DNA of 64,000 bases from Apodemus sylvaticus (taxonomy: Eukaryota > Chordata > Mammalia > Rodentia > Muridae), in contig NC_067490.1 of assembly GCF_947179515.1 (NCBI RefSeq), positions 27,330,827 to 27,394,826 of the forward strand. Reading direction: 5' to 3'. Of the stretch, positions 11,757-22,705 are shown one piece after another. Within the stretch, counting starts at the first letter, position 1. Each line of letters starts with the position of its first letter. The position numbers were made by a program, and so were the translations under genes. The notes beneath the pieces are model-generated. The model did not search any database and was not told the DNA's origin. It saw nothing but the letters and a program-made list of their open reading frames with translations.

Positions 11757-12674
11757 CTCCTCTTCCTGGCTGCTTCCCCTCCTCAGCCTTCCTATCTGTG
11801 AACAGTGTTGTCTGCTGTGACCTCAGAGGCCTGATTTGATATGGGGGAAGAGTGCCATGGGTTCCTTCCAAACTGCAGCTTCATTCAGCCTGAACTCCTT
11901 CCTGGCTTGTAACATCTGAGCCCACGGTGCCGAGCCCAGGCCTGCCTGGCCCACAGGATAGCCTGTCCAGGGGGCTGCAGAACTGTGAATGGATGCAGTA
12001 GATCTGGGAATGAATGGGCCAACTGGTTGGTGAGAATCACAGCCTGGTGCAGGGCCGTAAAGAACGGACAGTAGTCTCCCAGGGCTGCCTCAGGTGGCCT
12101 AAGGAACAGGTAGCCATACAGAACAGCATATGCCAGCACGCGCTATCACAGTGGGCGATTATGAAAGTCCTTGTCCCCTGGGAGTTCATAGGCCAGACAG
12201 GTAGAGGAGTCACAGAGGAGCCGGAAGAGGAGAGGGAGAGTTGGCTGGACCATCGGCACGGCTCGGCTGGAGGAGAGGATGGCTAGGTAAGGAGGCTGGG
12301 AGATGAGAACAGAGAGGAAGCCGGGGGATGAGAGGGCAGAGCAAGAAGGAGCATGCATGAAGCCCAGGGAAGCCGGGTGGGCATGGGCTGGGCACAGCCT
12401 GGAAACGAAGAAGCAGGAAGCCTGGTTGGCAGGCAAGGCGCAGAGGTTGGGGGAGGGGGGCTCGGCAGGAGGCCAGAGGGACTCATGTATAATTTCTGTG
12501 AGTAGTTTAAATAAGTGTCTTTAATTTAGTAAGAACTTAGAATATTCTTTAAAGTTGAATTATGTTTTAACATATTCATCTTTTTTTTTTTTTAAAGCAA
12601 ACCCTTACTGCCATAGAAAGTCAGGACGGAATGACTAGGCTAGAATAGAATGGAACCTTCAAACACGCAGAACG

Positions 12675-12872
12675 CAGGCCAATGCGATGGCTCAACAGGG
12701 GAAGGAAGGGCTCTTGACCCGACAAGCCTGCTGAGTTCGATCCCCAGAACCCGTGTAAAGGCAGAGGAGCTGACTTCACAAAATTGTCCCTGATCTCCTC
12801 GTGCACACCTCGATATGTGTACCTTTATACACACTAAACACTTCTAGTAGTAATACATATTTTAAATAAAAA
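12675..12872 (+). repeat. B2/B3-type SINE
   Basis: Diverged tRNA-like head (caatgcgatggctcaacagg, gagttcgatccccagaaccc) followed by the B3-like sequence aaattgtccctgatctcctc and an A/T-rich tail. Confidence 0.65.
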
Positions 12873-12942
12873 ATAGTACACAGGAAACCATGCCTACTGA
12901 GTTCTTGCCCTCTTTGGAAGGCTCTATTCTAAAGGACAACAA

Positions 12943-13190
12943 GGGCCTGATGTGGCCCAGTCGGTAGAGCGCTGACCCAGCACGCTTGACCCCTGTCTTT
13001 GAGCCCCAGCACTGCATAAGCCAGTCTTAGTACACCCTGCAGGACAGCACGCCGGAGGTGGCAGGGGCACAGGATCAGAAATCCAAAGTTAACTTCAGCT
13101 GCATAGGGAACCTAGGCTATCTGAGACCCTGTCTCAACAAACAAACGAACAAATAACAAAAACAAAATTTTTAAAAGAAAAAAAATAGTA
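12943..13190 (+). repeat. B4/ID-B1 SINE
   Basis: ID-like head (cccagtcggtagagcgctga), a B1-like right half (cctaggctatctgagaccct) and an A-rich tail (acaaacaaacgaacaaa). It ends about 210 bp upstream of the 13400 exon. Confidence 0.7.
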
Positions 13191-13253
13191 TTCAGTATTA
13201 AAATTTGCCAACACCACAAGGCGTTTCCCCTGGCTCAGAGAGGGCTTGGTGGG

Positions 13254-13270
13254 ACCTGGAGAGGGCGCTG
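13254..13270 (+). promoter_or_regulatory. CTCF-like motif (moderate)
   Basis: acctggagagggcgctg fits the CTCF core except at two positions. It lies 130 bp upstream of an exon. Prediction only. Confidence 0.3.
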
Positions 13271-13399
13271 TAACCTGTTTGTGATTCAAAATGTCTACCC
13301 TTAACAGAGTCTACTGAGTTTGTCCCCCTGCAGAGCAGTGTGTGCCTTGCCTCTGCGCCTCTCTGCAAGTCCGTCATAGCTCCGGCTTCTGTCTTGCAG

Positions 13400-13512
13400 G
13401 GAATACCAACAGCATCTTTGCCCTGGACTACATCAGTGGAGCGCTCACTCTGAATGGCCTGCTGGACCGGGAGAACCCCCTGTACAGTCATGGCTTCATC
13501 CTGACGGTGAAG
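13400..13512 (+). CDS. Cdh23: Cdh23 coding exon: second half of EC3
   Basis: This 113-nt exon begins after the acceptor gtcttgcag and ends at AAG before the donor gtgagg. The first two bases complete a glycine codon (intron phase 1), and then 37 codons are read. Visible are SIFALDYISGALTLNGLL and the calcium-binding LDREN motif, followed by the last strands of EC3 ending in GFILTVK. The LDREN acidic residues normally ligate calcium at the EC3-EC4 linker. It covers about residues 278-315 by my recollection of the full protein. The exon ends in phase 0 and joins the next exon as TVK-GTEL. It is probably exon 9 if the exon ending at c.753 is exon 7. The open frame runs on into the introns on both sides, but splice sites and similarity end where stated. 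Confidence 0.96.
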
Positions 13513-14853
13513 GTGAGGCCCTCCCTCTGGATACCACACCTTCTAGACCACGCGGAGCCTGAGGCCATCCCTAGCAGTCCAGAGGATAGTCAGGAGGAGG
13601 AAGGGTGGTTATAAACGCAGGTCTGCCCCGCCCTTCACACACACTACCCATGTCTGTACTGACTGGAGCTTCTATTTCCATGTACGGAGGGTGCTTCCCC
13701 AGTTGAGCAAACAGCAGGCTGTAAGGGACGGGGTAGGAGATGGGCTCCCTACCTGGAAGGTGTGGAAGAGGTACCAGCACCAGGCCTTGCAGCTACCTGC
13801 CACTCGCCACTCGTGGACAGTTTTAATTGAAATCAATGGCTTGCTGAGCCATTCCCTGGGAAGGCTATTGAGGGAATGGATCCTGGGAGGGAGGGGAGGC
13901 AGGGTACAAGAGGCTGCCAAGCCCCAGGCATATATCAGTGGGGGAAGGGACAAATATAGGCTAGGGGCCTTGAGAAAGATTTGCTTGAAGGTTAGGGTAC
14001 AGCTGACCTTGCATGGACTCCCCCACCCCCACCCCAGAAGGCCTGAGTCAGCTGTGGATGTCTTGGCTCTTAGGGCTTAGCCCCTCTCTCCTTTCCCCTG
14101 AGTTCAGGCATGAGTCAGCCAGGAATGCTAGCCCAGGCCTTCCTCATATTCTGCTTCCTCTCAAGGGGACCATGGGGGCTGTTCCAGGGGAAGAGAGGCC
14201 ATCCTTCCACCCAGTACTGCCACCACCTCACCTGAGACCCTCTGAATTCTGTGTTCCCACCTTTATACAAAACGTTGGGTGAACGTGCCATTGGGCTGGG
14301 CATTCCTATCTCTGTGCTTGGTGGCGGACACCCTACCCAGTCCTCCCTCGGTGTTTCTGGAGCAGTTAATTGGGGTCAGAACTGGGAAATTAGTACTTTG
14401 GGACCTGAGGTGTCTTTGGGTCCTTTCTGCATCTCACATGGATCTTGGCAGGCCCAGTGATGTTGAGACTGGTGGGGATTCAGTTAAGTCTTGATCTGTC
14501 AGTAGTGCAAAGCAAAGGCCTTGAGTTTATCATCTTCCAAGCCAAGTTGACTCTGCCTGTGCCCCTCAGTGGGTGTGATATCTGTCTGGTCCTCCTGTCC
14601 CCATCCTTGATGGTTCCAGAAGTCCATCGCCTAAGCTTGAAACTACTCAGGTTTCTTCTGGTACAAATTACCCTACCTCTCTGATCCCCAGCGTCTTTGT
14701 CTGCAGCATGAATGCAGAGGGTGGAATCGTCTAGCTGGGGTCATGGTGGGGATTTCATGGGATATCTCACACCAACACACATGACCTAGCGCTGAGAACA
14801 TCTGAGTGGGTAGTACTGTTTCTGTGACGGTGGACACCTTCCTCTGTCTGCAG
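13513..14853 (+). other. Cdh23: Cdh23 intron, 1,341 bp, phase 0
   Basis: The intron is bounded by gtgagg and tctgtctgcag. It is mostly unique sequence, apart from a weak MIR-like segment near its 3' end. The repeat-free stretch at 13810-13850 is AT-rich. No further exon is seen. Confidence 0.9.
14620..14805 (-). repeat. Possible MIR relic, antisense
   Basis: ttaccctacctctctgatcc followed by a G/A-rich segment loosely matches reverse MIR just upstream of the 14854 exon. The match is weak. Confidence 0.35.
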
Positions 14854-15042
14854 GGCACCGAGCTGAATGATGATCGTACCCCGTCAGATGCCACCGTCAC
14901 CACGACCTTCAACATCCTGGTTATTGACATCAATGATAATGCCCCAGAGTTCAACAGCTCTGAGTACAGCGTGGCCATCACCGAGCTGGCCCAGGTCGGC
15001 TTCGCCCTCCCCCTCTTCATCCAGGTGGTGGACAAGGATGAG
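14854..15042 (+). CDS. Cdh23: Cdh23 coding exon: end of EC3, EC3-EC4 calcium linker, start of EC4
   Basis: This 189-nt exon (63 codons, phase 0 at both ends) follows a strong polypyrimidine acceptor (ttcctctgtctgcag) and ends at GAG before gtgagt. It opens with GTELNDDRTPSDATVTTTF and runs into the canonical linker DINDNAPEF (DxNDN), which marks the EC3/EC4 boundary. EC4 starts with NSSEYSVAITEL; the glutamate is the XEX-type ligand, and NSS is a potential N-glycosylation site. The exon stops in the EC4 DxD motif at VVDKDE. The remaining G-x-N part of that motif is supplied by the next recognised exon, 18.7 kb downstream. Codons lie in one uninterrupted frame, and nothing suggests a pseudogene. 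Confidence 0.97.
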
Positions 15043-15277
15043 GTGAGTGGCTGGAGCCGGTGGCCCATCTGCACTCACCGCCTGCCTGGTCTGTGCAGCA
15101 CTAGGAGGGGTTGCAGGAGTCTCTGGCTCCTGCTTTTGATGTAATAGTTACCCCTTCCTCACATGGGGACATGCCTTCCTCATCTCACCAACTCCTGTGG
15201 CCTAAGGATGCTTAAAAGCAGGTCTAGCATTTTCTCACATTCCAGTGGTTTATACTGTACCCTCTGTAGTGTCTGCA

Positions 15278-15846
15278 ATGCAACACACACATAGAGACAC
15301 ACATACAAACACACATGCATAACACACATTCCATATACATGCATGACACACATTCCATATACATGCATGACATATACTATATACACACATGCATCATATA
15401 CCATACATATACCATATGCATACATGTACCACACACCAGCACATGTATGACACACACATATATGACATACACATGCATGACATATACATACCACACACGT
15501 GAGTGACACACACACATGCATCAGACACATGCATACACATGTATCACACATACACATCACACATGTGTATCATACATACCATACACATACAAGTATCACA
15601 CATATACATACACATTACACACACTAAGATATGTATCACACACAAACCATACCCACGTATGCGCCACACATATACATATACCCCACATACCAACATGTGC
15701 GTCACATACATGCATACTACACACATGCATAATGCACATCATACACATACACCCATCACACACATACACACCACATATACCATAAGCATGCATAACATAC
15801 ATCATATACACCATAACACACACACACACACATACACACACACACA
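15278..15846. repeat. Complex CA/CATA-rich microsatellite
   Basis: About 570 bp of degenerate cacaca, catgca, catacacat and catatac units, ending in a pure (CA)n run. It starts 236 bp downstream of the 14854-15042 exon. Open frames here are artefacts. Confidence 0.93.
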
Positions 15847-16647
15847 GTGAATGAGAACCTCAAAGCAAAATCTAGTCCAGGTTTCTGTGGCATAATGATA
15901 CCTGAGGAACAAGAAATGTCCACGCCTGTATAGCATCCAAGGTCCGGAGCTCATAGACCATGAATGATCAGCTGAAGAGAGGGCTCCCTGGAGCGGAGAG
16001 TCTTGAACTGAGCCATGGCATCCAGGAAAACTGGTGGCCTACAGAGGCCCAGAGGAGAACCTGCAAGCGATGGCAGAGCAGGCTGTGACCCGCACAGGCA
16101 GTGAGGAGTTTGGGCTGGGATAGAAACAAGAGAACTTGGGGCGCTTGCACTTGATCTTGGAGACAGCACAGGCTCTGTGGCCAAGGGACTTGAGGGTAAG
16201 CCCCTGTTGACTAGCTCTGTGGCCGAGAGGACATTAACTCTTTCAGAAGCTCCCCATGCTCAGGGTGTTTAGGAAGAAAGAACTGTCTCTGTCCAACTCT
16301 ACTGTGGTAACAAGTTAACCCTGAGGCACAGGCTGATTCCGACAGGCATTGGAGAACTCAGTCAGCAGCTTCTTAAGGATGAAGGAAAGCTGGAGGGCAG
16401 AGACGACTCCTCTGTGCTGTATCTTAGAATGCCCTGAGCCTGCTTGCCATTGGCTGGTCGGCCATAGTCTCTGGTTCCTACCTTACTATCTGAAGGCTTT
16501 GGACCATGGGCAAAGAGCTAAACACATGTCTATCCCTGAGGACAGGATGAGGAAGAAGGAACACGCACAGGACTTGGCCACTCTCTCTGTTCCCCAGGCT
16601 GCAGCTCGGCAGCGCAGACAACCCTGACCCTATACAGGTGTCAAGGA

Positions 16648-16707
16648 GAAAGGCAACATTGTATCTGATGTCGGGGAAAGGCAACATTGTATCTGAGGTC
16701 GGGGAAA
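16648..16707. repeat. 28-bp direct tandem duplication
   Basis: Two adjacent copies of a 28-bp unit starting gaaaggcaacattgtatctg. They differ at one position (gatgtc versus gaggtc). Confidence 0.96.
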
Positions 16708-17355
16708 CAGAAACAGATGAAAGCCGCACTCTCTCTTTCATGCTCCCTTTCTCTTTTGTAATCAGTAAATCCTATCAGGTTGACGAAGAAGATTAACTGT
16801 CCTGTGGTGGGTGGGTATTGGATCCCAATCTGCCTTTAGTGGGCACCCACCCATTGTAGACTGTGATAGGACTTGGGGCTAGAGGCACTTGGAGCAACAG
16901 GGGCTGTCCCTGTCCTCTGTCATTTTTCTCCACAGAGGTGACCTGGTCTCTGATAATCAGGGGCTTGCCTCCTCTCAGTGTCCTGCCCTTTCAGGGCCTA
17001 GTGACACACAGAGAGTACTAACAAGGACAGGCAGGCCAGAGACCCCCCAGAGGCCATCAGCTCACCCTCCTTTCGCCACTGGACTCCACTTATGGCCAGG
17101 CTCAGCCCTCAGGGAGAGGTGCAAGCCTCACTTCCAGTATGGATGGTCTACACTGTCTCTTCTGCTACCCTCAGAACCCTGAGGGGCTCAGGTCTGGCCC
17201 AAGAGCAGCAGCCAAGGCCAGGACTCTCTGGTTCTAAGGAAGGACACCGTGACCCCGGTTAAGGGCTTAGGCACACAGGACAGGAAAGAGAGGTGCCAAC
17301 TGCAGTATAGTGTCTAAAATCAGAAGCAGGACACATTTCTTAAAACAACCAAGCA

Positions 17356-17523
17356 GCTGGGCAGTGGTGGCGCATGCCTTTAATCCTATCACTTGGGAGG
17401 CAGAGGCAGGTAGATTTCTGAGTTCGAGGCCAGCCTGGTCTACAGAGTGAGTTTCAGGACTGCCAGGGCTATACAGAGAAACCCTGTCTCAAAACAAACA
17501 AACAAACAAACAAACAAAAAACC
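17356..17523 (+). repeat. B1 SINE (Mus type)
   Basis: Full B1 body with tagatttctgagttcgaggc and gcctggtctacagagtgag, then a (CAAA)n tail. The ttctgagttcgag variant is typical of young Mus B1. Confidence 0.93.
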
Positions 17524-18469
17524 AGGCAACTGTCTGAGCAACTGTTAACTATGTTTGTGAGTGTATTAGTGTTTATGTCTGAGTTCAAATCTGGCTTTGG
17601 ATTTGTAGCAGAAAAAAAGTTTTCACTAAGCAAATTATTTGAATGTATTCATTTAGTGGGAATGGGATACACTGTTCTTTCTGTATCTGTAAGTCAGAGG
17701 ACAACTTTGGAAAGTTGGTTCTTCCTTCTCCAATAATGAAACTTGGGTCATCAGCCTTGGGGGCAAGCACATTTTACTGGCTAAACTGAGAACATTTGAG
17801 AGCTCAGGCCTCTTGTCAAAGGCTCTGCAGAACCACAGGCAGTCGTGGGCTGTCCCCACAGCTGTGGGCTTATGGTAAAGAGTGTGCCAGCCTCCCAGAT
17901 CTTCACTGGAAGTCCCACTGGTTGGTCTGGAGGCTGTAGGGTCTATAGGATACAAGATCCACAGACCTGGGTTTGGGCAGCAGTACCTCACACCCTAGCT
18001 CTAGATGTAGAGAAATGCATTGCTCAATCTCTGCCCCCGTGGATGCTAAGCACAGGCAGAAGATGGCCGCGAGCTCCTTCCCAGTTGGGTTTCAGAGACT
18101 GCCTGGGAAGGCTGACCTCAATAGGCTGACCTACTGTGTGGTGATTGAAATCGGAAAGGGTAGCAGAAAGCAGGTGACCTCTGGGTGACTTTGTGGCATT
18201 AGTTCTTCCTTAGGATGCTGACTTATCTCAGAAAGGCTAGATGTACCGCCAGTGCCCCCAATCCAAGATTCTGCAGAGCGTGCTACCGTGCCTCGGGCTC
18301 TAGTGTGCTAAGCCCTGCCATCCAGGGGCTAAAAAGAGGCCCCTCCTCTTCCCAAGGACTCCCAGCATTGGTCTCCAGGTCATTTCTCCACCCTTTGCCA
18401 GGCTATAGAACATTCACAGAGAGCAGAGAAGAAAGAGCTGTGGACGGCTGGAGTCAGGGGCAGCCAGGG

Positions 18470-18512
18470 TTTTTTTGTTGTTGTTGTTGTGTTGTGGTTT
18501 TTGTCCTGTGTG
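18470..18512. repeat. (GTT)n-rich T-tract
   Basis: gttgttgttgttgtgttgtgg within a T-rich stretch. Confidence 0.8.
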
Positions 18513-18830
18513 ACAGTTGAGCTGCCAATAGATGGTTGGGGTGCAGTGGGGTGAGAACTGGAAAAATGAAGTTGGAAGGCCAGAAGTCAGCCTTGGTGGG
18601 GACCCGTCTCTGACTCCGACTAAAGGCTGTGGCACATTCACCCTCCGCACCCCTGCCGTTTCAACTGTCCCACCTCAGGCCTCTCCGTCAGCTGAGGCTC
18701 CTTGGAGGCCAGCAGTTTCTGCTTAACTAAGTCACTCATCCACACAGACCGGAGGAGGCTGCCGGTGTGGGCTGTTTGTGTGAGCATCTTCCTCTGGAGC
18801 GACAGACTGACAGAGGGGTGTTGTGAGACA

Positions 18831-18832
<2 letters not shown>

Positions 18833-18874
<42 letters not shown>

Positions 18875-18883
18875 ACACACACC
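18833..18883. repeat. (AC)n microsatellite
   Basis: About 25 AC units with one AT interruption. Confidence 0.95.
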
Positions 18884-19015
18884 GCTTCACCTAGTCTGTC
18901 TAGATGCTGTTTCTCCTACTCCGCTCCTATGCAGGGTCCTTGTTAGTTGACCTGCATAGACAGTGAGAATAGACTGCCATTTTTTTTCCCAAAGAACCCT
19001 TAGCCCTCACCCTCG

Positions 19016-19205
19016 CCTATTTTTTTTTTCTTTTTTTGGTTATTTGGTTGTTTGGTTTGATTTGGTTTAGTTTGGTTTCATTTTGTCTGCTTTAGTTTCC
19101 TATTTTATGCTTGAGATAGAATCTAGCTATGTAGCTCAGCTGGCCTGGAACCAGTGATCCCCCTGCCTCTGCACCTAAGGGCTAGATGCACAGGAGTGGG
19201 TGGGT
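19016..19205 (-). repeat. Old B1-like SINE, antisense, with T-rich tail
   Basis: T/TTGG-rich stretch (reverse tail) followed by gagatagaatctagctatgt, then gctggcctggaaccagtgat and cccctgcctctgcacctaag. Diverged B1 in reverse. Confidence 0.65.
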
Positions 19206-19331
19206 GCTCCTCCAAGCCATCTCAGAGCTCTCAGTGCAACTCCGCTGTTCTGTGGACGGCGTCCCTCGGCGCCTGCCAGGCCCTTCAGGCCCTGAGTCAC
19301 ACACAGCTCGTTTTTTAGTGATTTACTTGCT

Positions 19332-19660
19332 CCTCTTCTCTTTGCTATGACAGAACACCGAATTAAGGTGACTTAAAGAAGGTTTTATTGGGGCTCAGGG
19401 TTGGAGGATGCAGGGAAGTTATGGTAGCAGGAGCCTCAGGGAATGATCACGTTGTGTTTGCAGTCAGATAGCAGAGAAGGATGAAGGCTGGCTGAGGCTC
19501 AGCTCTTCATCCAGTGAAGACCTCGGAGCGTAGGATAGTGCTACCCCTAATAAGAGGGAACCTCCCACCTCACAGAAACATCCTCACAGGCACGCCCAGA
19601 GGCTTGTCTCCCAGTTGACTCGGGACCCTGCCAAGTTGACGATATTAACAACCACAGTGA
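19332..19660 (-). mobile_element. Diverged MaLR-like LTR, antisense
   Basis: ttgctatgacagaacaccga followed by gaaggttttattggggctca near the left end, and cctgccaagttgacgatatt near the right end, match the reverse orientation of MaLR LTRs. The family is not certain, and no target-site duplication was seen. Confidence 0.5.
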
Positions 19661-19837
19661 TGGAATCTGTGCTTTAAGGTGGTACCAGTTGGCGGGATGT
19701 CGCTCATAGGTAGACACTTTCCCTGTTGGCATCCACAGCATCTTAGCTCCGCTCCTTACTTGAAGAGTGATTCCATCTGTGTCTGGCATCCGCCTCTGGG
19801 AACCCGTATGAGTTGGGACAAAACATCTTTTTGGTCT

Positions 19838-20065
19838 TGGGAGATTGCCCAGTGGATAAAATGCTCACAGAGCAGGCGTGAGCACCCCATGGTGGTTCAC
19901 GACTCCTTGTGACTCCAGTTCCAAGGGATCTGGCGCCCTCTTCTGGCCTCCTCTTCAGGCAACACGCATGTGTGCGCACACACACACACACAGTACACAT
20001 CCTTACATGTAGGCAAGATATCCATCTACATGAAATAAAAATGTAAAAGAATCTTTAAAGCAAAA
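19838..20065 (+). repeat. B3/B2-type SINE carrying a CTCF-like motif
   Basis: ttgcccagtggataaaatgc head, catggtggttcacgactcct body, gatctggcgccctcttctgg, a CA-rich end and a poly(A)-like tail with aataaaaatg. Confidence 0.82.
19932..19948 (-). promoter_or_regulatory. CTCF-like motif inside B3 SINE
   Basis: On the minus strand ggccagaagagggcgcc fits the CTCF core. B2/B3 SINEs are known carriers of rodent-specific CTCF sites. Occupancy here is unknown. Confidence 0.5.
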
Positions 20066-20089
20066 CAAAAGCAAAAATCAAAACCTCCA

Positions 20090-20270
20090 ACCGAGCAGCA
20101 CGTGCTTGTTATCCTAGTCCTGAAGAGACAGAGACAGGAGGATTCCGGGGCTCTCTCAAGCCAGCCAGCCTCGAATAATCAGGTGTGCTTCAGGTTCCGT
20201 GTCAGAGTCTGACTAACATAATGTGAAAAGCAATTGAAGAAAGTACCCAGCATCGACCTATGTCCTCCAC
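20090..20270 (+). repeat. Possible second SINE (B3/B4-like)
   Basis: gcacgtgcttgttatcctag, aagccagccagcctcgaat and cgacctatgtcctccacaca follow the order of a B3/B4-type element but are diverged. Confidence 0.45.
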
Positions 20271-20305
20271 ACATGTGTACATACAGACATGTGCACTTGA
20301 GCGTA

Positions 20306-20317
20306 CACATGCACACA

Positions 20318-20359
<42 letters not shown>

Positions 20360-20375
20360 CGTGCGCACGCACACG
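20306..20375. repeat. (CA)n microsatellite
   Basis: CA run with CG and CATA interruptions, following the SINE-like segment. Confidence 0.92.
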
Positions 20376-20814
20376 AACACTATCCTTGTATCTTCCTCTC
20401 CTCCTGAGGCAGTCTTATTGACGCTAATGTTGATCTTGAACTTGAGATCTCAGGCATCCTCTCGGTGGACCCGAGTACCCACCACAGGAGGAAGACAGGT
20501 GTGGAGGCTTCCGGTGCCCCATCATATACCTGCGCTCTTAGCTGGACCTGGGCCCTCTGTGGCTCCCTCTGACCTCCTCCCAGGCAACCTCTGTCTTACT
20601 ACATTTGGTGCCATCCAGAGTACCTCACACAGGAGAAGAGAGCCAGCAGGTTCCAGATCAAAATAAGGGCCCTGAAGCAAAGTTGCTCTTCCTCCCTAGC
20701 TCCACCCTTTTGGCTCTGACCTCAGTGACAATAGAAACTTCACAGAACTGCTGTGAGGGAAAGTTAGAACAGGGCCTGCCCCTTCTCAAACCCTCCTACC
20801 CATGAGGTAATCCC

Positions 20815-20945
20815 AGGATGTCATGTTTGCCCTTGTCAGGAAAGAAAGATTCAGAGAGGTTAAGTGGCTTGCCCAAGGTCACATAATGGAAGGATTAAGG
20901 TTTGGGTGGAATTTGACCTTGAACTCCATTTCCAGAGTTCTCAGC
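20815..20945 (+). repeat. MIR SINE relic
   Basis: Contains gattcagagaggttaagtgg followed by cttgcccaaggtcacataat, a well preserved MIR core. Confidence 0.82.
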
Positions 20946-22204
20946 TGTGCCTGGGGCTCCTGGGTTGGAGATATGACTGCCCGTTCTCCCCACCCCTCAT
21001 CCCCAAAGTCAGTCTCTGCCCCCTCTGCACTTCCACTGGGGAGATGCCCTGAAGCTGTAGCATAGGGGTGCATGACCTGCATTGTTACAGAGGATGGAAA
21101 GAAGAGAAAGGTGTTCTCTGATGGGGCATTAAAGAGAATTAGGACCTGCTGTCCTCTCGGGTCCTCTAGTAAGAAAGTGGCCTCCGGTGGCGGGGGCAGG
21201 ACCCCTGGGGAATAGAAGGGTAAGAATTTAGTCACAGAGCATGGGACCAGAGCATCCACTCTGTGTGGCCAGTTCAAATACCTGGCCCCACAGAGCAGTG
21301 GGTCCTCCCAGCTCCTGCATGGCTGGCAGGAGAGGAAGAGGAGGGACCTGAGCCCAAGAGGTGACCAGGGGCACACCTGGCAAGAGTGTGTTCTTATTTC
21401 AGGAAAGTGTCACAGTTAATTTGTTTGAGGAGCGTGGGGGGGGGGAGGCAAATTACCCACCTCCCCCAAGGAAAAGACATCACCAACATGTAATGAAGAC
21501 AGGTGGAAGGTGGGGGAGAACATTCCAGAATGCTGGGCTGGTGGTACGAATGGGGGGCGAGGGAGTGGGGTAGCGACGCTGCTTCTGCTCACCTCAGGCT
21601 TCTGTTTACTCATCACCCCGATGGATTTTTCATTCCACGCGTGTGCCAGGCCTCTCAGAGAGCCACAGCACACGCTCGTATTAATTTGCATCCCCTCATC
21701 CGTTCCTTCCTGTTAGCGGGTTTGTCCAGGGCTCCTCCCTTGTGCCCTCCACACACAGCACTGAGAAGGCTGCGTCCTTACAGTGGCTTCCTCTGGCACC
21801 TCTGGAAAGCTGCCTTCCAGTCCAGGAGTTTCTGTGCTACAGGGACAGGAGCCCACTGACCCTCTAAGGGGCCAGACCAGAGATGAAGGAAGGCCTGTGC
21901 GTTTGTTCTCTACCCGCTCTTTTTTACAGACCTAGATGCAAAGGTCTGTGACGTTGACCTCAAGAAAAACCTCTGATATTTTCATATCACTTTACTGGTG
22001 TTCCAGACATCTCAAAATCCTATTTACACTCGACCCTGCTTTGAAATAACAGCACATGACAGGCAGGGTTTCTCTGCCTCGAAATATGTTTGCTGCATGA
22101 ATTCCAAAGCAGATATATGACTGCACAACCCTCTAAAATACTCAGATAACTATTCCAAAATAGTTGACTTGGTGTCCCCTTTATTTTATACAATGAAAAA
22201 CATT

Positions 22205-22412
22205 CCGATGGGGTAGGGACGAGGCCCCACTGATAGAGTACATGACGAACATATCGAGGCTCTGGGTTCAGTCCTCAATACCACAAATACCAGATGACAT
22301 GGTAATGCAGGCCTGTAGTCCTGGAGGGTCAGAAGTTTCAGGTCAGCCTCAGCTACATATGGGGGCTTGAGGCCAGCCTAGGTTAGAGATCCTGTCCAAA
22401 AAAAAAAAATAT
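22205..22412 (+). repeat. B4/ID-B1 SINE
   Basis: ID-like head (ccccactgatagagtacatg, ctgggttcagtcctcaatac), B1-like segment (aatgcaggcctgtagtcctg) and a poly(A) tail. Confidence 0.72.
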
Positions 22413-22458
22413 ATCTTAGGAGATCAGTGGGCTTCAGTAGGCTTCTAGAAGGATCTAT

Positions 22459-22705
22459 GGCAGAGACAGAGAGACAGAGACAAAGAGACAGAGACAAAGA
22501 GACAAAGAGACAGGGAGACAGACAGGGAGACAGACAAAGAGACAGACAAAGAGACAGACAGGGAGACAGACAGGGAGACAGACAGGGAGACAGACAGGGA
22601 GACAGAGACAGGGAGACAGAGAGACAGGGAGAAAGACAGGGAGAGAGACAGAGAGGGAGAGAGACAGACAGGGAGACGGACAGGGAGACAGAGACAGAGA
22701 GGATA
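22459..22705. repeat. (GACA)n/(GGGAGACA)n purine-rich array
   Basis: About 250 bp of gacaga, gggagacagaca and related units with an all-purine-plus-C composition. The long open frames on both strands are artefacts. Confidence 0.95.

Larger units (their letters stand above)
1..13399 (+). other. Cdh23: Cdh23 intron (3' part), phase 1
   Basis: No exon was recognised here. It holds SINEs, MIR relics, (CA)n arrays, an antisense L1M fragment (about 7580-8540), a composite minisatellite (10696-11068) and an 18-bp GC-rich tandem repeat. The repeat-poor stretches are about 960-1330, 2700-3230, 3520-4890, 5630-7070, 8540-9560, 9665-10065, 11070-11560 and 11760-12570. They show no coding signal. A block at 5860-5975 is AT-rich and repeat-free and could be a conserved element. 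The segment around 5310-5570 vaguely resembles an ancient mammalian repeat I cannot name. Confidence 0.9.

Noticed and set aside
16350..16357. AACTCA flanked by AG and GT as a microexon candidate
   Set aside because: It encodes Asn-Ser rather than Asn-Leu, and the donor gtcagc is weak.
21225..21230. AATTTA (Asn-Leu) after AG and before GT as the putative 6-nt Cdh23 microexon
   Set aside because: The upstream sequence lacks a pyrimidine tract and the following gtcaca is a poor donor.
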